DNA from: Clostridiales bacterium UBA3705
GTDB lineage: Bacteria; Bacillota_A; Clostridia; Oscillospirales; Oscillospiraceae
Reading direction: 5' to 3'
DNA: 7,611 nt
NCBI GenBank assembly: GCA_002372735.1
Contig: DFIE01000125.1
Coordinates: forward strand, 1 to 7,611
In this document: in pieces, positions 1 through 5,061 of the stretch
Layout of the letters: each line of letters opens with the position of its first letter
How positions within the stretch are numbered: the stretch's first letter is position 1
Program-made: the position numbers and the translations under genes
The notes under the pieces: model-generated
Told to the model about the DNA's origin: nothing
Seen by the model: the letters and a program-made list of their open reading frames with translations, nothing else
The model's database searches: none

Positions 1-1
1 T

Positions 2-75
2 TGGAGCGGATGAAGGGAGTCGAACCCTCCTGTTCAGCTTGGGAAGCTGACGTTCTACCGATGAACTACATCCGC
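2..75 (-). tRNA. tRNA-Gly (anticodon CCC)
   Basis: Read on the minus strand, the 74 nt fold into a full cloverleaf. The 7-bp acceptor stem is GCGGATG/CATCCGC. The D arm is GTTC/GAAC. The anticodon stem TCAGC/GCTGA encloses loop TTCCCAA, giving anticodon CCC. The variable region has 4 nt. The T arm has loop TTCGACT and a 5-bp stem that includes one G-U pair. The discriminator base is T, usual for bacterial tRNA-Gly, and the 3' CCA is encoded. It decodes GGG (Gly) codons, which suits a GC-rich genome. A good promoter lies 13 bp upstream, so it appears to be transcribed alone or as the first gene of a unit that leaves the window. Confidence 0.97.
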
Positions 76-87
76 GTCTGTGAGGGT

Positions 88-116
88 ATTATAGCAGATC
101 GAAACGGAAAATGCAA
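88..116 (-). promoter_or_regulatory. Sigma-A promoter of tRNA-Gly
   Basis: On the minus strand a -35 box TTGCAT (111-116) and a perfect -10 box TATAAT (88-93) are 17 bp apart. The expected transcription start, near 81, is about 6 nt before the mature tRNA 5' end. Confidence 0.8.
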
Positions 117-203
117 CCGAAATTTGTCCCAAAAGAGGAAATATTTTTCAGTCCTCCCCTTTGCAGGCAGCAGGAGACAAGCCGGAGTGAATAAATGTCA
201 GAT

Positions 204-232
204 TTTGTCGAATTTTCTTGCTTTTTGTCGGA
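204..232 (+). promoter_or_regulatory. Two tandem Spo0A-box-like sites
   Basis: TTTGTCGAA at 204-212 is a 9/9 match to the 0A box known from Bacillus (TTTGTCGAA). TTTGTCGGA at 224-232 matches 8/9. Both have the same orientation and lie exactly 20 bp apart, about two helical turns. A weaker TGTC-containing sequence at 194-202 is in the same 10-bp phase. The two boxes flank the -35 element of the putative kinase promoter, similar to Spo0A-controlled sigma-A promoters. The match is seen directly; binding by Spo0A is inferred. Confidence 0.55.
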
Positions 233-246
233 AGGTGGGATATGAT
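218..246 (+). promoter_or_regulatory. Putative sigma-A promoter of the sensor-kinase-like gene
   Basis: The -35 TTGCTT (218-223) and the -10 TATGAT (241-246) are separated by 17 bp. The expected start near 253 leaves a leader of about 40 nt before the GTG at 295. The -35 is weak (its first three bases match), as often seen where an activator such as Spo0A assists the polymerase. Confidence 0.5.
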
Positions 247-294
247 ATTGTAGAGAAAATTGTACATACTACTGTGGAAGGGAGGTGTGCGTCT

Positions 295-1368
295 GTGGAT
301 TTGAAAACCGCACGGCAATTGGTGGCCGGTCTGCCCCAGCCTGCATTTTTGCTGCACAAGCTGCGGGTTTGTGCTCTCAATGAGGCTGCCAAGGCCCTGG
401 ACATCCACGCCGATCAGCCCCTGGTCACCTTCTTCATCTCCAGAGATCTGCCCGGAAGCGAGCCCTGCACCATCCAGGGCGTGATTCATGGCAAGCTCTT
501 TGACGTAGACTTTTCCCCCGCGGACTCCTACCATCTGGCACTGGCGTCGCCTGTCAAGACCCCGCCGCCCGAGGGCGTCTCCCCCAACACACTGGCCCAC
601 GCTGTCATAGCACTGCGCATGTCCTCCCAGCAGATCCATTTTTCCCTGCAGCGCATCGCAAATCAATTGCCGGAGGGAGAAAAGACTCGGCACTTCACCT
701 CCCTGGCCCTGCAGGGAATTTACCGGATGGAGCGCACCGCCCACAATCTGGACGCCCTGCAAACCATGCTCCAGCCCGGATATGAGCCCAAGATGGAGAC
801 CATGGATCTCACCGTCTGGCTCTACCGGCTGCTGGAATCCCTCCAGGCGCTGATGGTTGGGGTGAACCAACGGCTGGAATCCCAGATGGAAATGAAATAC
901 CGGGTCTTTCTGGTAAACAAGCCCTTGATGGAGACTGCTTTCTGGAACCTGGCTGCCAACGCGGTGATGTACAATACCGGCGACACCGTCAGCGTGGAGG
1001 CCAGAAACATGGGCGCCGACAAGTTCTCCATACGCTTCACAAATCAGGCCAGCCAGGAGAATCTGCTGACTCTGGAGCGGCTTTTTGCCCGCCACAAATT
1101 GCCTGTAGAGCAGACAATGGACCAACGCGGTCCCGGGCTCGGCCTGGCCATTTGCCGCCGGATTGCAGAACTCCACGGGGGCAGCCTGGTCTTTTCCGTG
1201 GACCGGGAGAATATGGTCACGGCGGTGTTTACCATCCGGTTGAGAAGGCCTGTGGAAATGGAGATCCGGGCCAACGTCGTCCCCATCCAGGTCGGCATGA
1301 ACAAGGGCCTGGTGGGCATGTCCACTGCCCTGCCCGCCGAGTCCTATAACCCCGACGATCTGCTTTAA
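295..1368 (+). CDS. Degenerate PAS/HATPase sensor histidine kinase-like protein
   Basis: A 357-aa soluble protein with no membrane segment or signal peptide. I chose the GTG at 295 because AGGGAGG (279-285) precedes it by 9 nt; the frame is also open upstream but runs through the tRNA. Residues 8-85 resemble a small PAS-like sensing domain. Residues 101-165 are helical and would be the dimerisation segment, but no H-E-x-x-x-P H-box is visible; the only nearby His is H115 in QQIHFSL. A HATPase_c domain spans about 170-315: N-box around N222 (WNLAANAVMYN) and G2 box GPGLGLAI (279-286) followed by AELHGG. The G1 DxGxG motif is replaced by TNQAS, so the adenine-binding Asp is missing. A tail of about 40 aa follows. 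No response-regulator gene is adjacent. It may be a signalling pseudokinase, a phosphatase or a feedback kinase; the Spo0A-like boxes upstream hint at a sporulation link. The family call is firm, the role is not. Confidence 0.8.
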   Translation: MDLKTARQLVAGLPQPAFLLHKLRVCALNEAAKALDIHADQPLVTFFISRDLPGSEPCTIQGVIHGKLFDVDFSPADSYHLALASPVKTPPPEGVSPNTLAHAVIALRMSSQQIHFSLQRIANQLPEGEKTRHFTSLALQGIYRMERTAHNLDALQTMLQPGYEPKMETMDLTVWLYRLLESLQALMVGVNQRLESQMEMKYRVFLVNKPLMETAFWNLAANAVMYNTGDTVSVEARNMGADKFSIRFTNQASQENLLTLERLFARHKLPVEQTMDQRGPGLGLAICRRIAELHGGSLVFSVDRENMVTAVFTIRLRRPVEMEIRANVVPIQVGMNKGLVGMSTALPAESYNPDDLL

Positions 1369-1373
1369 GCCTC

Positions 1374-1405
1374 AAAAAACCGGCGCCCTGCGGCGCCGGT
1401 TTTTT
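1374..1405. terminator. Bidirectional intrinsic terminator
   Basis: The 9-bp stem ACCGGCGCC (1379-1387) / GGCGCCGGT (1392-1400) has a 4-nt loop. It is preceded by six A and followed by T-runs, so it works as an intrinsic terminator on both strands. It sits between the kinase-like gene (stop 1366-1368) and the convergent SDR gene. The TAA of the SDR gene (1404-1406) lies in the T-run. Confidence 0.92.
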
Positions 1406-2102
1406 ACAGTACCATGCCTCCGTTTACTGCCAGCACCTGGCCGGTGACAAAGCCGGCCCCCGCCAGGTAGACCATGGCCTGGGCTACCTCCTCCGGGGTG
1501 CCGATCCGCTCCAGGGGCGTCTGATCGGCCAGAGCGGCCAGGTCCTCCGGGCGCAGATGGGCGTTCATCTGCGTGTGAATGACCCCGGGGGCCACACAGT
1601 TTACCCGGATGCCCGAGGGCCCCAGCTCCTGGGCAAGGGCCTTGGTCAGGGCAATCACCGCACCCTTGGTGGCGGAATAGGCCGCCTCGCAGCTGGCCCC
1701 CACCTGGCCCCACATGGAGCTGACGTTGATCACGCAGCCCTGCTGCTTATGCAGCATAGCCGGCAGCACTGCCCGGACGGTGTGATAAATTCCCTTTACA
1801 TTCACCGCGAACAGTCGGTCCCACTGATCCGGGGTGATCTGGCTGATCAGCCCCACGTGGGACACCGCCGCGTTGTTGATCAACACGTCCACCGGGGGCA
1901 GAGCGGCTATGGCCCGCGCTACGGCGTCCCCGTCCGCCACGTCACAGCACAGAGCCAGGGCGCCGGTCTCGGCGGCTAGGGCCCCAGCCTCGGCGGCACT
2001 TTTTTCGTAGAAAAAGGTCACGGCGTCCCCTCGGGCCGCAAAGGCCCGGACCGCTGCCGCGCCGATGCCCCGGCTGCCGCCGGTGATCAGTACATGCTCC
2101 AT
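1404..2102 (-). CDS. SDR family reductase, FabG-like; possibly EF-P 5-aminopentanone reductase (YmfI type)
   Basis: A 232-aa classical short-chain dehydrogenase/reductase, the usual length for the family. The Rossmann dinucleotide motif TGGSRGIG is at 7-14, and NNAA at 76-79. The catalytic tetrad is complete: N101, S129, Y142 and K146 (YSATK). PG at 172-173 and the C-terminal GQVLAVNGG are also typical. The stretch NVSSMWGQVGASCEAAYS resembles, from memory, proteins annotated as elongation factor P 5-aminopentanone reductase (YmfI), which reduce the modification on the EF-P lysine; an ordinary 3-oxoacyl-ACP reductase is the alternative. No fatty-acid synthesis gene is nearby, which slightly favours a stand-alone role. 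GGGGAGG lies 8 nt before the ATG. It follows the yabR-like gene in the same direction but is separated from it by a terminator. Family certain, substrate not. Confidence 0.9.
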   Translation of the reverse strand: MEHVLITGGSRGIGAAAVRAFAARGDAVTFFYEKSAAEAGALAAETGALALCCDVADGDAVARAIAALPPVDVLINNAAVSHVGLISQITPDQWDRLFAVNVKGIYHTVRAVLPAMLHKQQGCVINVSSMWGQVGASCEAAYSATKGAVIALTKALAQELGPSGIRVNCVAPGVIHTQMNAHLRPEDLAALADQTPLERIGTPEEVAQAMVYLAGAGFVTGQVLAVNGGMVL

Positions 2103-2133
2103 GGATTTGGCCTCCCCATCGGTATATGGTCAG

Positions 2134-2169
2134 CGAAAAACGCGAAGAAGCAGCTTCTCCGCGTTTTCG
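2134..2169 (-). terminator. Intrinsic terminator of the yabP-yabQ-divIC-yabR run
   Basis: A long hairpin: AGAAG/CTTCT (2146-2150/2154-2158) around a 3-nt loop, one A-C mismatch, CGCG/CGCG (2141-2144/2160-2163), then an A-run opposite a T-run. On the minus strand the stem is followed by five T. It lies just after the stop of the S1-domain gene and before the SDR ribosome binding site. Confidence 0.8.
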
Positions 2170-2190
2170 GCACAGGGCAGAGCCCCGGAA

Positions 2191-2646
2191 TTATCTCTTT
2201 CTGCTCCGGGTGCGGTGCTCATACTGACGCACACCGGAGATTTTACTGTTGGAATCTGCCATAAACTGCTTGAGCTTATCCTCAAAGCTGTCGGACTGGG
2301 GCTTGACAGTGGCCTCAATCTGCACGGGGCGGGCCGGACGGGCCGGCGCTGCCGGGCGCTGGGAGGGACGACCGGCGGATTCTCTGGCCGGACGGGCCCC
2401 GGATTCCCTGGCCGGGAGGGCCTGCTTGATAGACAGGCTGAGTCTGCCCCGCTCATCCACTCGCAGTACCTTGACCTTGACCTTTTGGCCTTCGGTCAGG
2501 TGCTCGTGGATATCCTTGACATAGGTGGGTGCCACCTCGGAGATGTGAACCAGCCCGTTGGTGCCGTTGTCCAAGGCGACAAAGGCCCCGAAGCTGGTGA
2601 TGGATTTAACACTGCCTTCTACGATAGCGCCGGGCGCAATTTCCAT
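2191..2646 (-). CDS. yabR: S1 RNA-binding domain protein (YabR-like)
   Basis: A 151-aa protein. Residues 1-75 form one S1 (OB-fold) RNA-binding domain with the hallmark sequence GxVxxITxFGAFVxL, then GLVHISEV, then the VKVKVL and GRLSLSIK strands. Residues 78-110 are a low-complexity linker rich in Pro, Ala and Arg (PARESGAR/PARESAGR repeats). Residues 118-151 form a conserved-looking tail, SFEDKLKQFMADSN, ending in a basic RTRSRKR. B. subtilis yabR lies directly after divIC in the same order as here; relatives (general stress protein 13, CvfD type) associate with ribosomes or RNA. The likely role is RNA or ribosome binding in the cytosol. AAGGGAAGGA lies about 12 nt before the ATG, slightly long. 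It is 31 nt from divIC and probably in the same transcript. Confidence 0.9.
   Translation of the reverse strand: MEIAPGAIVEGSVKSITSFGAFVALDNGTNGLVHISEVAPTYVKDIHEHLTEGQKVKVKVLRVDERGRLSLSIKQALPARESGARPARESAGRPSQRPAAPARPARPVQIEATVKPQSDSFEDKLKQFMADSNSKISGVRQYEHRTRSRKR
2376..2415 (-). repeat. Tandem 24-bp-period repeat in the S1 protein linker
   Basis: CGGATTCTCTGGCCGG (2376-2391) recurs as CGGATTCCCTGGCCGG (2400-2415), 24 bp or eight codons apart with one mismatch. It encodes the duplicated PARES units of the linker, so linker length may vary between strains. Confidence 0.7.
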
Positions 2647-2677
2647 AAATGTGTGATATCCTTCCCTTTAGAATGTG

Positions 2678-2956
2678 TCAGTCGTCACTGTCAAAGAAGA
2701 CGATTTCGCCTTCCTCCACCATGCCAAGCCGCTCTCTGGCGATTTTAATGGTGCTTTTGTCGGTGCCGAGCTCGGCGATGGATTGCTCCAGAGCCATCCG
2801 TTCCTGCTCGGCATAAGCCACCTGCTGCTGCAGGCGGGCTTCCTCCAGCCGTTTTTCGGTAATTTTGCCCTGGAGGTTTACCAGGGTGACCACAGCGTAA
2901 ACTGCCAGGGCCAGAATGAGCAGCTTGGTGAGCAGAGACGTCTTTTTGAGCTGCAC
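2678..2956 (-). CDS. divIC: DivIC/FtsB-family septum formation initiator
   Basis: A 92-aa bitopic division protein. A short basic N-terminus (QLKKTSLLTK) precedes one membrane helix (about 10-27), then a coiled coil (28-64) with VAYAEQE, and the family tail IARERLGMVEEGEIVFFD (72-89). In the divisome such proteins pair with FtsL and DivIB/FtsQ and help activate septal wall synthesis. The start is GTG at 2956, supported by AAAGGAGGT 7 nt upstream and by the membrane helix beginning soon after. The position between yabQ and a yabR-like gene matches B. subtilis. A promoter-like AT-rich patch inside yabQ suggests it can be expressed independently of the sporulation genes. Its first 212 nt are also open in the yabQ frame. 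Confidence 0.93.
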   Translation of the reverse strand: MQLKKTSLLTKLLILALAVYAVVTLVNLQGKITEKRLEEARLQQQVAYAEQERMALEQSIAELGTDKSTIKIARERLGMVEEGEIVFFDSDD

Positions 2957-3416
2957 GGGGCAAACCTCCTTTCCGATGGGCTTTTTCGCCGATATTACTG
3001 CTATTATTAATAATAGCAATTTTTTCGGCAAATGCAACTCCTTTTTTCCATTTTTCACGAAAAATTTTCCACGCGCCGCGCAGGCCGCGGGCCAGCAGCC
3101 GCCAGGGCAAAAGCAGCAGCCCCAGCGCCCGCTCCAGGCACCAGAGCGCAGGCCTGCTGAGACTTGCAAACCAGGCCCAGGCCCCCAGGGCAATGCCGGC
3201 CAGCACAAACAGCCGCAGATGTCCCCGGCCGGGGTACAGCGTAAAGGCCAGCAGGGCCGCAAACACCGTGAGACAAAACAGGGCGTCCAGCAGGCCCGTC
3301 AGCCTCCTTGCCCGGCGACGCAGGGCCCGGAGCACGTCGTACCACAGTCCCAGCCCCGCCCCAAAGGCCAGGGCCCAGAGCAGCTCAAGGCCCTGGACTC
3401 CCACCGGCAGCGTCAT
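2745..3416 (-). CDS. yabQ: Spore cortex protein YabQ
   Basis: The frame codes 223 aa. Residues 8-30 (GLELLWALAFGAGLGLWYDVLR) are the typical YabQ opening: a membrane helix followed by the G-xx-YDxxR motif. Further hydrophobic helices lie at about 41-62, 67-84 and 95-110, so it is a polytopic membrane protein. YabQ in B. subtilis is made in the mother cell, locates to the forespore membrane and is needed for cortex formation. The ATG shares its A with the yabP stop (TGATG), and no strong ribosome site precedes it, so translation is probably coupled to yabP. Residues 131-145 come from an AT-rich patch. From about residue 154 the frame overlaps divIC, and the tail there looks like shifted-frame translation (Gly, Pro, Ala and His rich), so the real functional part is probably the first ~150 residues. 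Confidence 0.85.
   Translation of the reverse strand: MTLPVGVQGLELLWALAFGAGLGLWYDVLRALRRRARRLTGLLDALFCLTVFAALLAFTLYPGRGHLRLFVLAGIALGAWAWFASLSRPALWCLERALGLLLLPWRLLARGLRGAWKIFREKWKKGVAFAEKIAIINNSSNIGEKAHRKGGLPRAAQKDVSAHQAAHSGPGSLRCGHPGKPPGQNYRKTAGGSPPAAAGGLCRAGTDGSGAIHRRARHRQKHH
2999..3018. repeat. Perfect 20-bp AT-rich palindrome inside yabQ
   Basis: TGCTATTATT is followed immediately by its exact reverse complement AATAATAGCA. Outer arms GCCGA (2988-2992) and TCGGC (3025-3029) extend the symmetry. It overlaps the -10 box and start region of the putative divIC promoter, so it could be an operator or, in RNA, a hairpin 29 nt ahead of the divIC ribosome site. Confidence 0.8.
3010..3037 (-). promoter_or_regulatory. 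Putative internal promoter for divIC and yabR
   Basis: On the minus strand TTGCAT (3032-3037, the same -35 as the tRNA-Gly promoter) and TATTAT (3010-3015) are 16 bp apart in an AT-rich patch. An alternative reading is TTGCCG-17-AATAAT. The expected start is about 45 nt before the divIC GTG. Confidence 0.45.
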
Positions 3417-3706
3417 CAGCCAAAAAGGCGGGCCAGCAGACCCCGGCCGGGATGAACGCCGGTGTAGGTCAGCTCCCGCACAGTGCCCAGAACGGTGATC
3501 TCGCCCCCCTGGGGCAGCAGGCTTTTCAGGTGCAGGCCCTCCCCCTTGATCAGCAGCAGACCGCGGACGGTTTTCAGCGCCACGGCGCTGTCGTCAAAGC
3601 GCAGGATCTCTGACACGCCGGTGGCCACAAGGCGCTGCTGGTCGGTCAGCTGCAGGGTGTGGGACCCTTGGAGCCCGGCGGGGGAAGGGGTCTGGTTGGT
3701 CGCCAT
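3416..3706 (-). CDS. yabP: Sporulation protein YabP
   Basis: A 96-aa soluble protein. The whole length matches the YabP pattern as I know it: HTLQLTDQQRLVATGVSEILRF (16-37), then DDSAVALKTVRGLLLIKGEGLHLKSL (38-63), then GGEITVLGTVRELTY (67-81), and a short Gly/Arg-rich end. YabP and its YqfC-like relatives share this beta-rich domain. In B. subtilis YabP is a mother-cell protein needed for spore coat and cortex assembly, made with YabQ. I chose the ATG at 3706 because GGAGGG lies 8 nt upstream; the frame is open 22 codons further but without a ribosome site. The stop overlaps the yabQ start. A sigma-E-like promoter is found upstream, fitting mother-cell expression. Confidence 0.92.
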   Translation of the reverse strand: MATNQTPSPAGLQGSHTLQLTDQQRLVATGVSEILRFDDSAVALKTVRGLLLIKGEGLHLKSLLPQGGEITVLGTVRELTYTGVHPGRGLLARLFG

Positions 3707-3728
3707 GTTGCATCCCTCCTGTAGGTGT

Positions 3729-3749
3729 CTGTCCGGCAGGGCCGGACAG
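3729..3749 (-). repeat. 9-bp hairpin at the 5' end of the yabP leader
   Basis: CTGTCCGGC (3729-3737) and GCCGGACAG (3741-3749) form a perfect stem with a 3-nt loop. No T-run follows, so it is not a terminator. If transcription starts near 3746, the stem covers the transcript's 5' end and could stabilise it. Confidence 0.6.
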
Positions 3750-3752
3750 TAA

Positions 3753-3781
3753 AATATATGCGCAGGATGCACAGATTATCC
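3753..3781 (-). promoter_or_regulatory. Putative sigma-E promoter of yabP-yabQ
   Basis: On the minus strand GGATAAT (3775-3781; 5 of 7 to the B. subtilis sigma-E -35 KMATATT) and CATATATT (3753-3760; 6 of 8 to CATACAAT) are 14 bp apart, a normal sigma-E spacing. The predicted start near 3746 leaves a leader of about 40 nt. yabP and yabQ are mother-cell genes in B. subtilis. Confidence 0.4.
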
Positions 3782-3793
3782 ATGAAAAAGCGG

Positions 3794-3822
3794 TTGAAAT
3801 TCCGGGGAAAATACGCTATAAT
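3794..3822 (+). promoter_or_regulatory. Sigma-A promoter of the minD-like gene
   Basis: TTGAAA (3794-3799) and a perfect TATAAT (3817-3822) lie 17 bp apart. The expected start near 3829 gives a leader of about 48 nt. It is divergent from and close to the yabP promoter; the -35 regions are 12 bp apart. Confidence 0.82.
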
Positions 3823-3876
3823 ATATCAGTCAAACTGTAATTCCGGCTCAGTCCGGGGTGGAAAGGACGGCAGCGT

Positions 3877-4617
3877 ATGGGTCAAGTCATCGCGGTGACC
3901 TCCGGCAAGGGAGGCACCGGCAAAACCACCCTCTGCGCCGGGCTGGGCTGCTGCCTGGCCGCGCAGGGCAAGCGGGTGCTGTGCATCGACGCCGACATCG
4001 GCCTGCGGAACCTGGATATCTCCCTGGGTATGGCGGAGCTCTCCCCCATCTCCTTTACCGACGTGCTGGCCGGCCGCTACGAGCTGGAGGAGGCCACGGC
4101 CCACCCGGAAATCCCGGGGTTGTTCCTGCTGACCGCCCCGGTGATTGAGCGGTCAGAGACCATTGTGTTTCAGGACTTCCGGAATCTGCTGGATCGGGTG
4201 CGGCAGCGCTTCGACTTCTGCCTGATTGACACCCCCGCCGGCATCGGCGACGGCTTCCACCTGGCCACGGTCTTTGCTGACCGGGTGCTGGTGGTGGCCA
4301 CGGCAGACCCTGCCTCTATGCGGGACGCCGCCGGCACCACCGATCAGCTCACCCTGATGGGCAAAAGTGAGATCCGGCTGGTGGTAAACCGAATTACCCC
4401 CCGGCAGATGGCAGCCCTGTCCCTTACCGTGGACGACATTATGGATGAGGTGGGCCTGCCCCTGATCGGCATCATCCCCGAGGACGAAAACGTGGTGCTC
4501 AGCGCCATGCAGAACGTCCCGCTGGTGCTGTACACTGACCAGGGCGCAGCGCTGGCCTGCCTGCACATCTCCCGCCGCCTGTGCGGGGAGCAGACGCCCC
4601 TGATGCGTCTGCACTGA
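3877..4617 (+). CDS. minD: MinD/ParA-family ATPase, MinD-like, without C-terminal membrane helix
   Basis: A 246-aa P-loop ATPase with a deviant Walker A box SGKGGTGKTT (9-18; signature lysine K11, P-loop K16). The Walker A' region IDADIGLRNLD (37-47) is the MinD form rather than the plasmid ParA form. Walker B/switch II is DFCLIDTPAGIGDGF (113-127), and RLVVNRI (167-173) is a core strand. MinD normally dimerises on ATP, binds the membrane through a C-terminal amphipathic helix and recruits MinC to place the septum. Here the protein stops at LCGEQTPLMRLH, the point where B. subtilis MinD continues for about 20 residues with that helix. No minC or minE is beside it. AAAGGA lies 9 nt before the ATG, and a strong promoter precedes it. 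It is probably the first gene of the plus-strand run. The MinD subfamily is well supported; a division-site role is less certain. Confidence 0.85.
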   Translation: MGQVIAVTSGKGGTGKTTLCAGLGCCLAAQGKRVLCIDADIGLRNLDISLGMAELSPISFTDVLAGRYELEEATAHPEIPGLFLLTAPVIERSETIVFQDFRNLLDRVRQRFDFCLIDTPAGIGDGFHLATVFADRVLVVATADPASMRDAAGTTDQLTLMGKSEIRLVVNRITPRQMAALSLTVDDIMDEVGLPLIGIIPEDENVVLSAMQNVPLVLYTDQGAALACLHISRRLCGEQTPLMRLH

Positions 4618-4623
4618 GCGAGT

Positions 4624-4639
4624 TTTCATCATTATGAAA
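4624..4639 (+). repeat. Small inverted repeat before the mgsA-like ribosome site
   Basis: TTTCAT (4624-4629) and ATGAAA (4634-4639) form a 6-bp AT-rich stem with loop CATT, directly next to the ribosome site GGGAGG (4640-4645). It is not a terminator (no T-run). It is weak and may be chance. Confidence 0.35.
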
Positions 4640-4653
4640 GGGAGGTCTCGACT

Positions 4654-5061
4654 ATGAACATTACTCTCATGGCGCATGATAAGAAAAAGGAGCTGATGGT
4701 TCAGTTCTGCACCGCGTACAAGAGCGTCCTGGCCAAGCACCAGCTTTCGGCCACGGCCACCACCGGGCGTCTTGTAGCGGAAGCCACCGGGCTGCCGATC
4801 TCCCTGTTTCTGGCGCACAACCAGGGCGGCCACCAGCAGGTGGATGCCCGGATTGCCTATAACGAGATCGATATGGTCCTGATGTTCACCGACCCCAGCA
4901 GCCAGGACCTGTGGGACAACCGCTACGCCCTGCGGACCCTGCTGCTCTGCGACGCCCACAACGTCCCCGTGGCCACCAATCTGGCCACCGCGGAAATGCT
5001 GATTCTGGGCCTGCAGCGGGGCGACCTGGATTGGCGTGAACTGATTCACAACAAAAAATGA
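4654..5061 (+). CDS. mgsA: Methylglyoxal synthase-like protein with altered active site
   Basis: A 135-aa protein of usual MgsA length. The family fold is clear: MNITLMAHDKKKELM (1-15), SATATTGRLVAEATGL (32-47), ARIAYNEIDMVLMF (65-78), PVATNLATAEMLILGL (105-120), GDLDWRE (122-128). MgsA converts dihydroxyacetone phosphate to methylglyoxal and phosphate. H8, D9, K12, T34, T36 and T37 match E. coli H19, D20, K23, T45, T47 and T48. However, E. coli S65-G66 is A-H here (54-55), the catalytic base D71 is H60 (GGHQQ), and the usual DP...PH-x-PDV loop with H98 and D101 is replaced by DPSSQDLWDNRYALR, one residue longer. It may therefore bind a phosphorylated ligand without making methylglyoxal. GGGAGG lies 8 nt before the ATG. 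The stop overlaps the next gene by ATGA. Confidence 0.85.
   Translation: MNITLMAHDKKKELMVQFCTAYKSVLAKHQLSATATTGRLVAEATGLPISLFLAHNQGGHQQVDARIAYNEIDMVLMFTDPSSQDLWDNRYALRTLLLCDAHNVPVATNLATAEMLILGLQRGDLDWRELIHNKK

Noticed and set aside
1..294. Open frame extending the kinase-like gene back to position 1
   Set aside because: It would read through the antisense of tRNA-Gly and its promoter. The GTG at 295 has a strong ribosome site, and the family homology begins after it.
148..1176. 342-aa open frame on the minus strand opposite the kinase-like gene
   Set aside because: No recognisable domain, low-complexity composition, no ribosome site seen, and the opposite strand codes a clear HATPase domain.
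2065..2748. 227-aa plus-strand open frame opposite the SDR, S1 and divIC genes
   Set aside because: It is a shadow of three well-supported minus-strand genes and contains the terminator at 2134-2169.
4831..4833. Sequencing error as the cause of the D-to-H change in the MgsA-like protein
   Set aside because: One base would explain this codon, but the neighbouring A-H pair and the rewritten catalytic loop need many separate changes.
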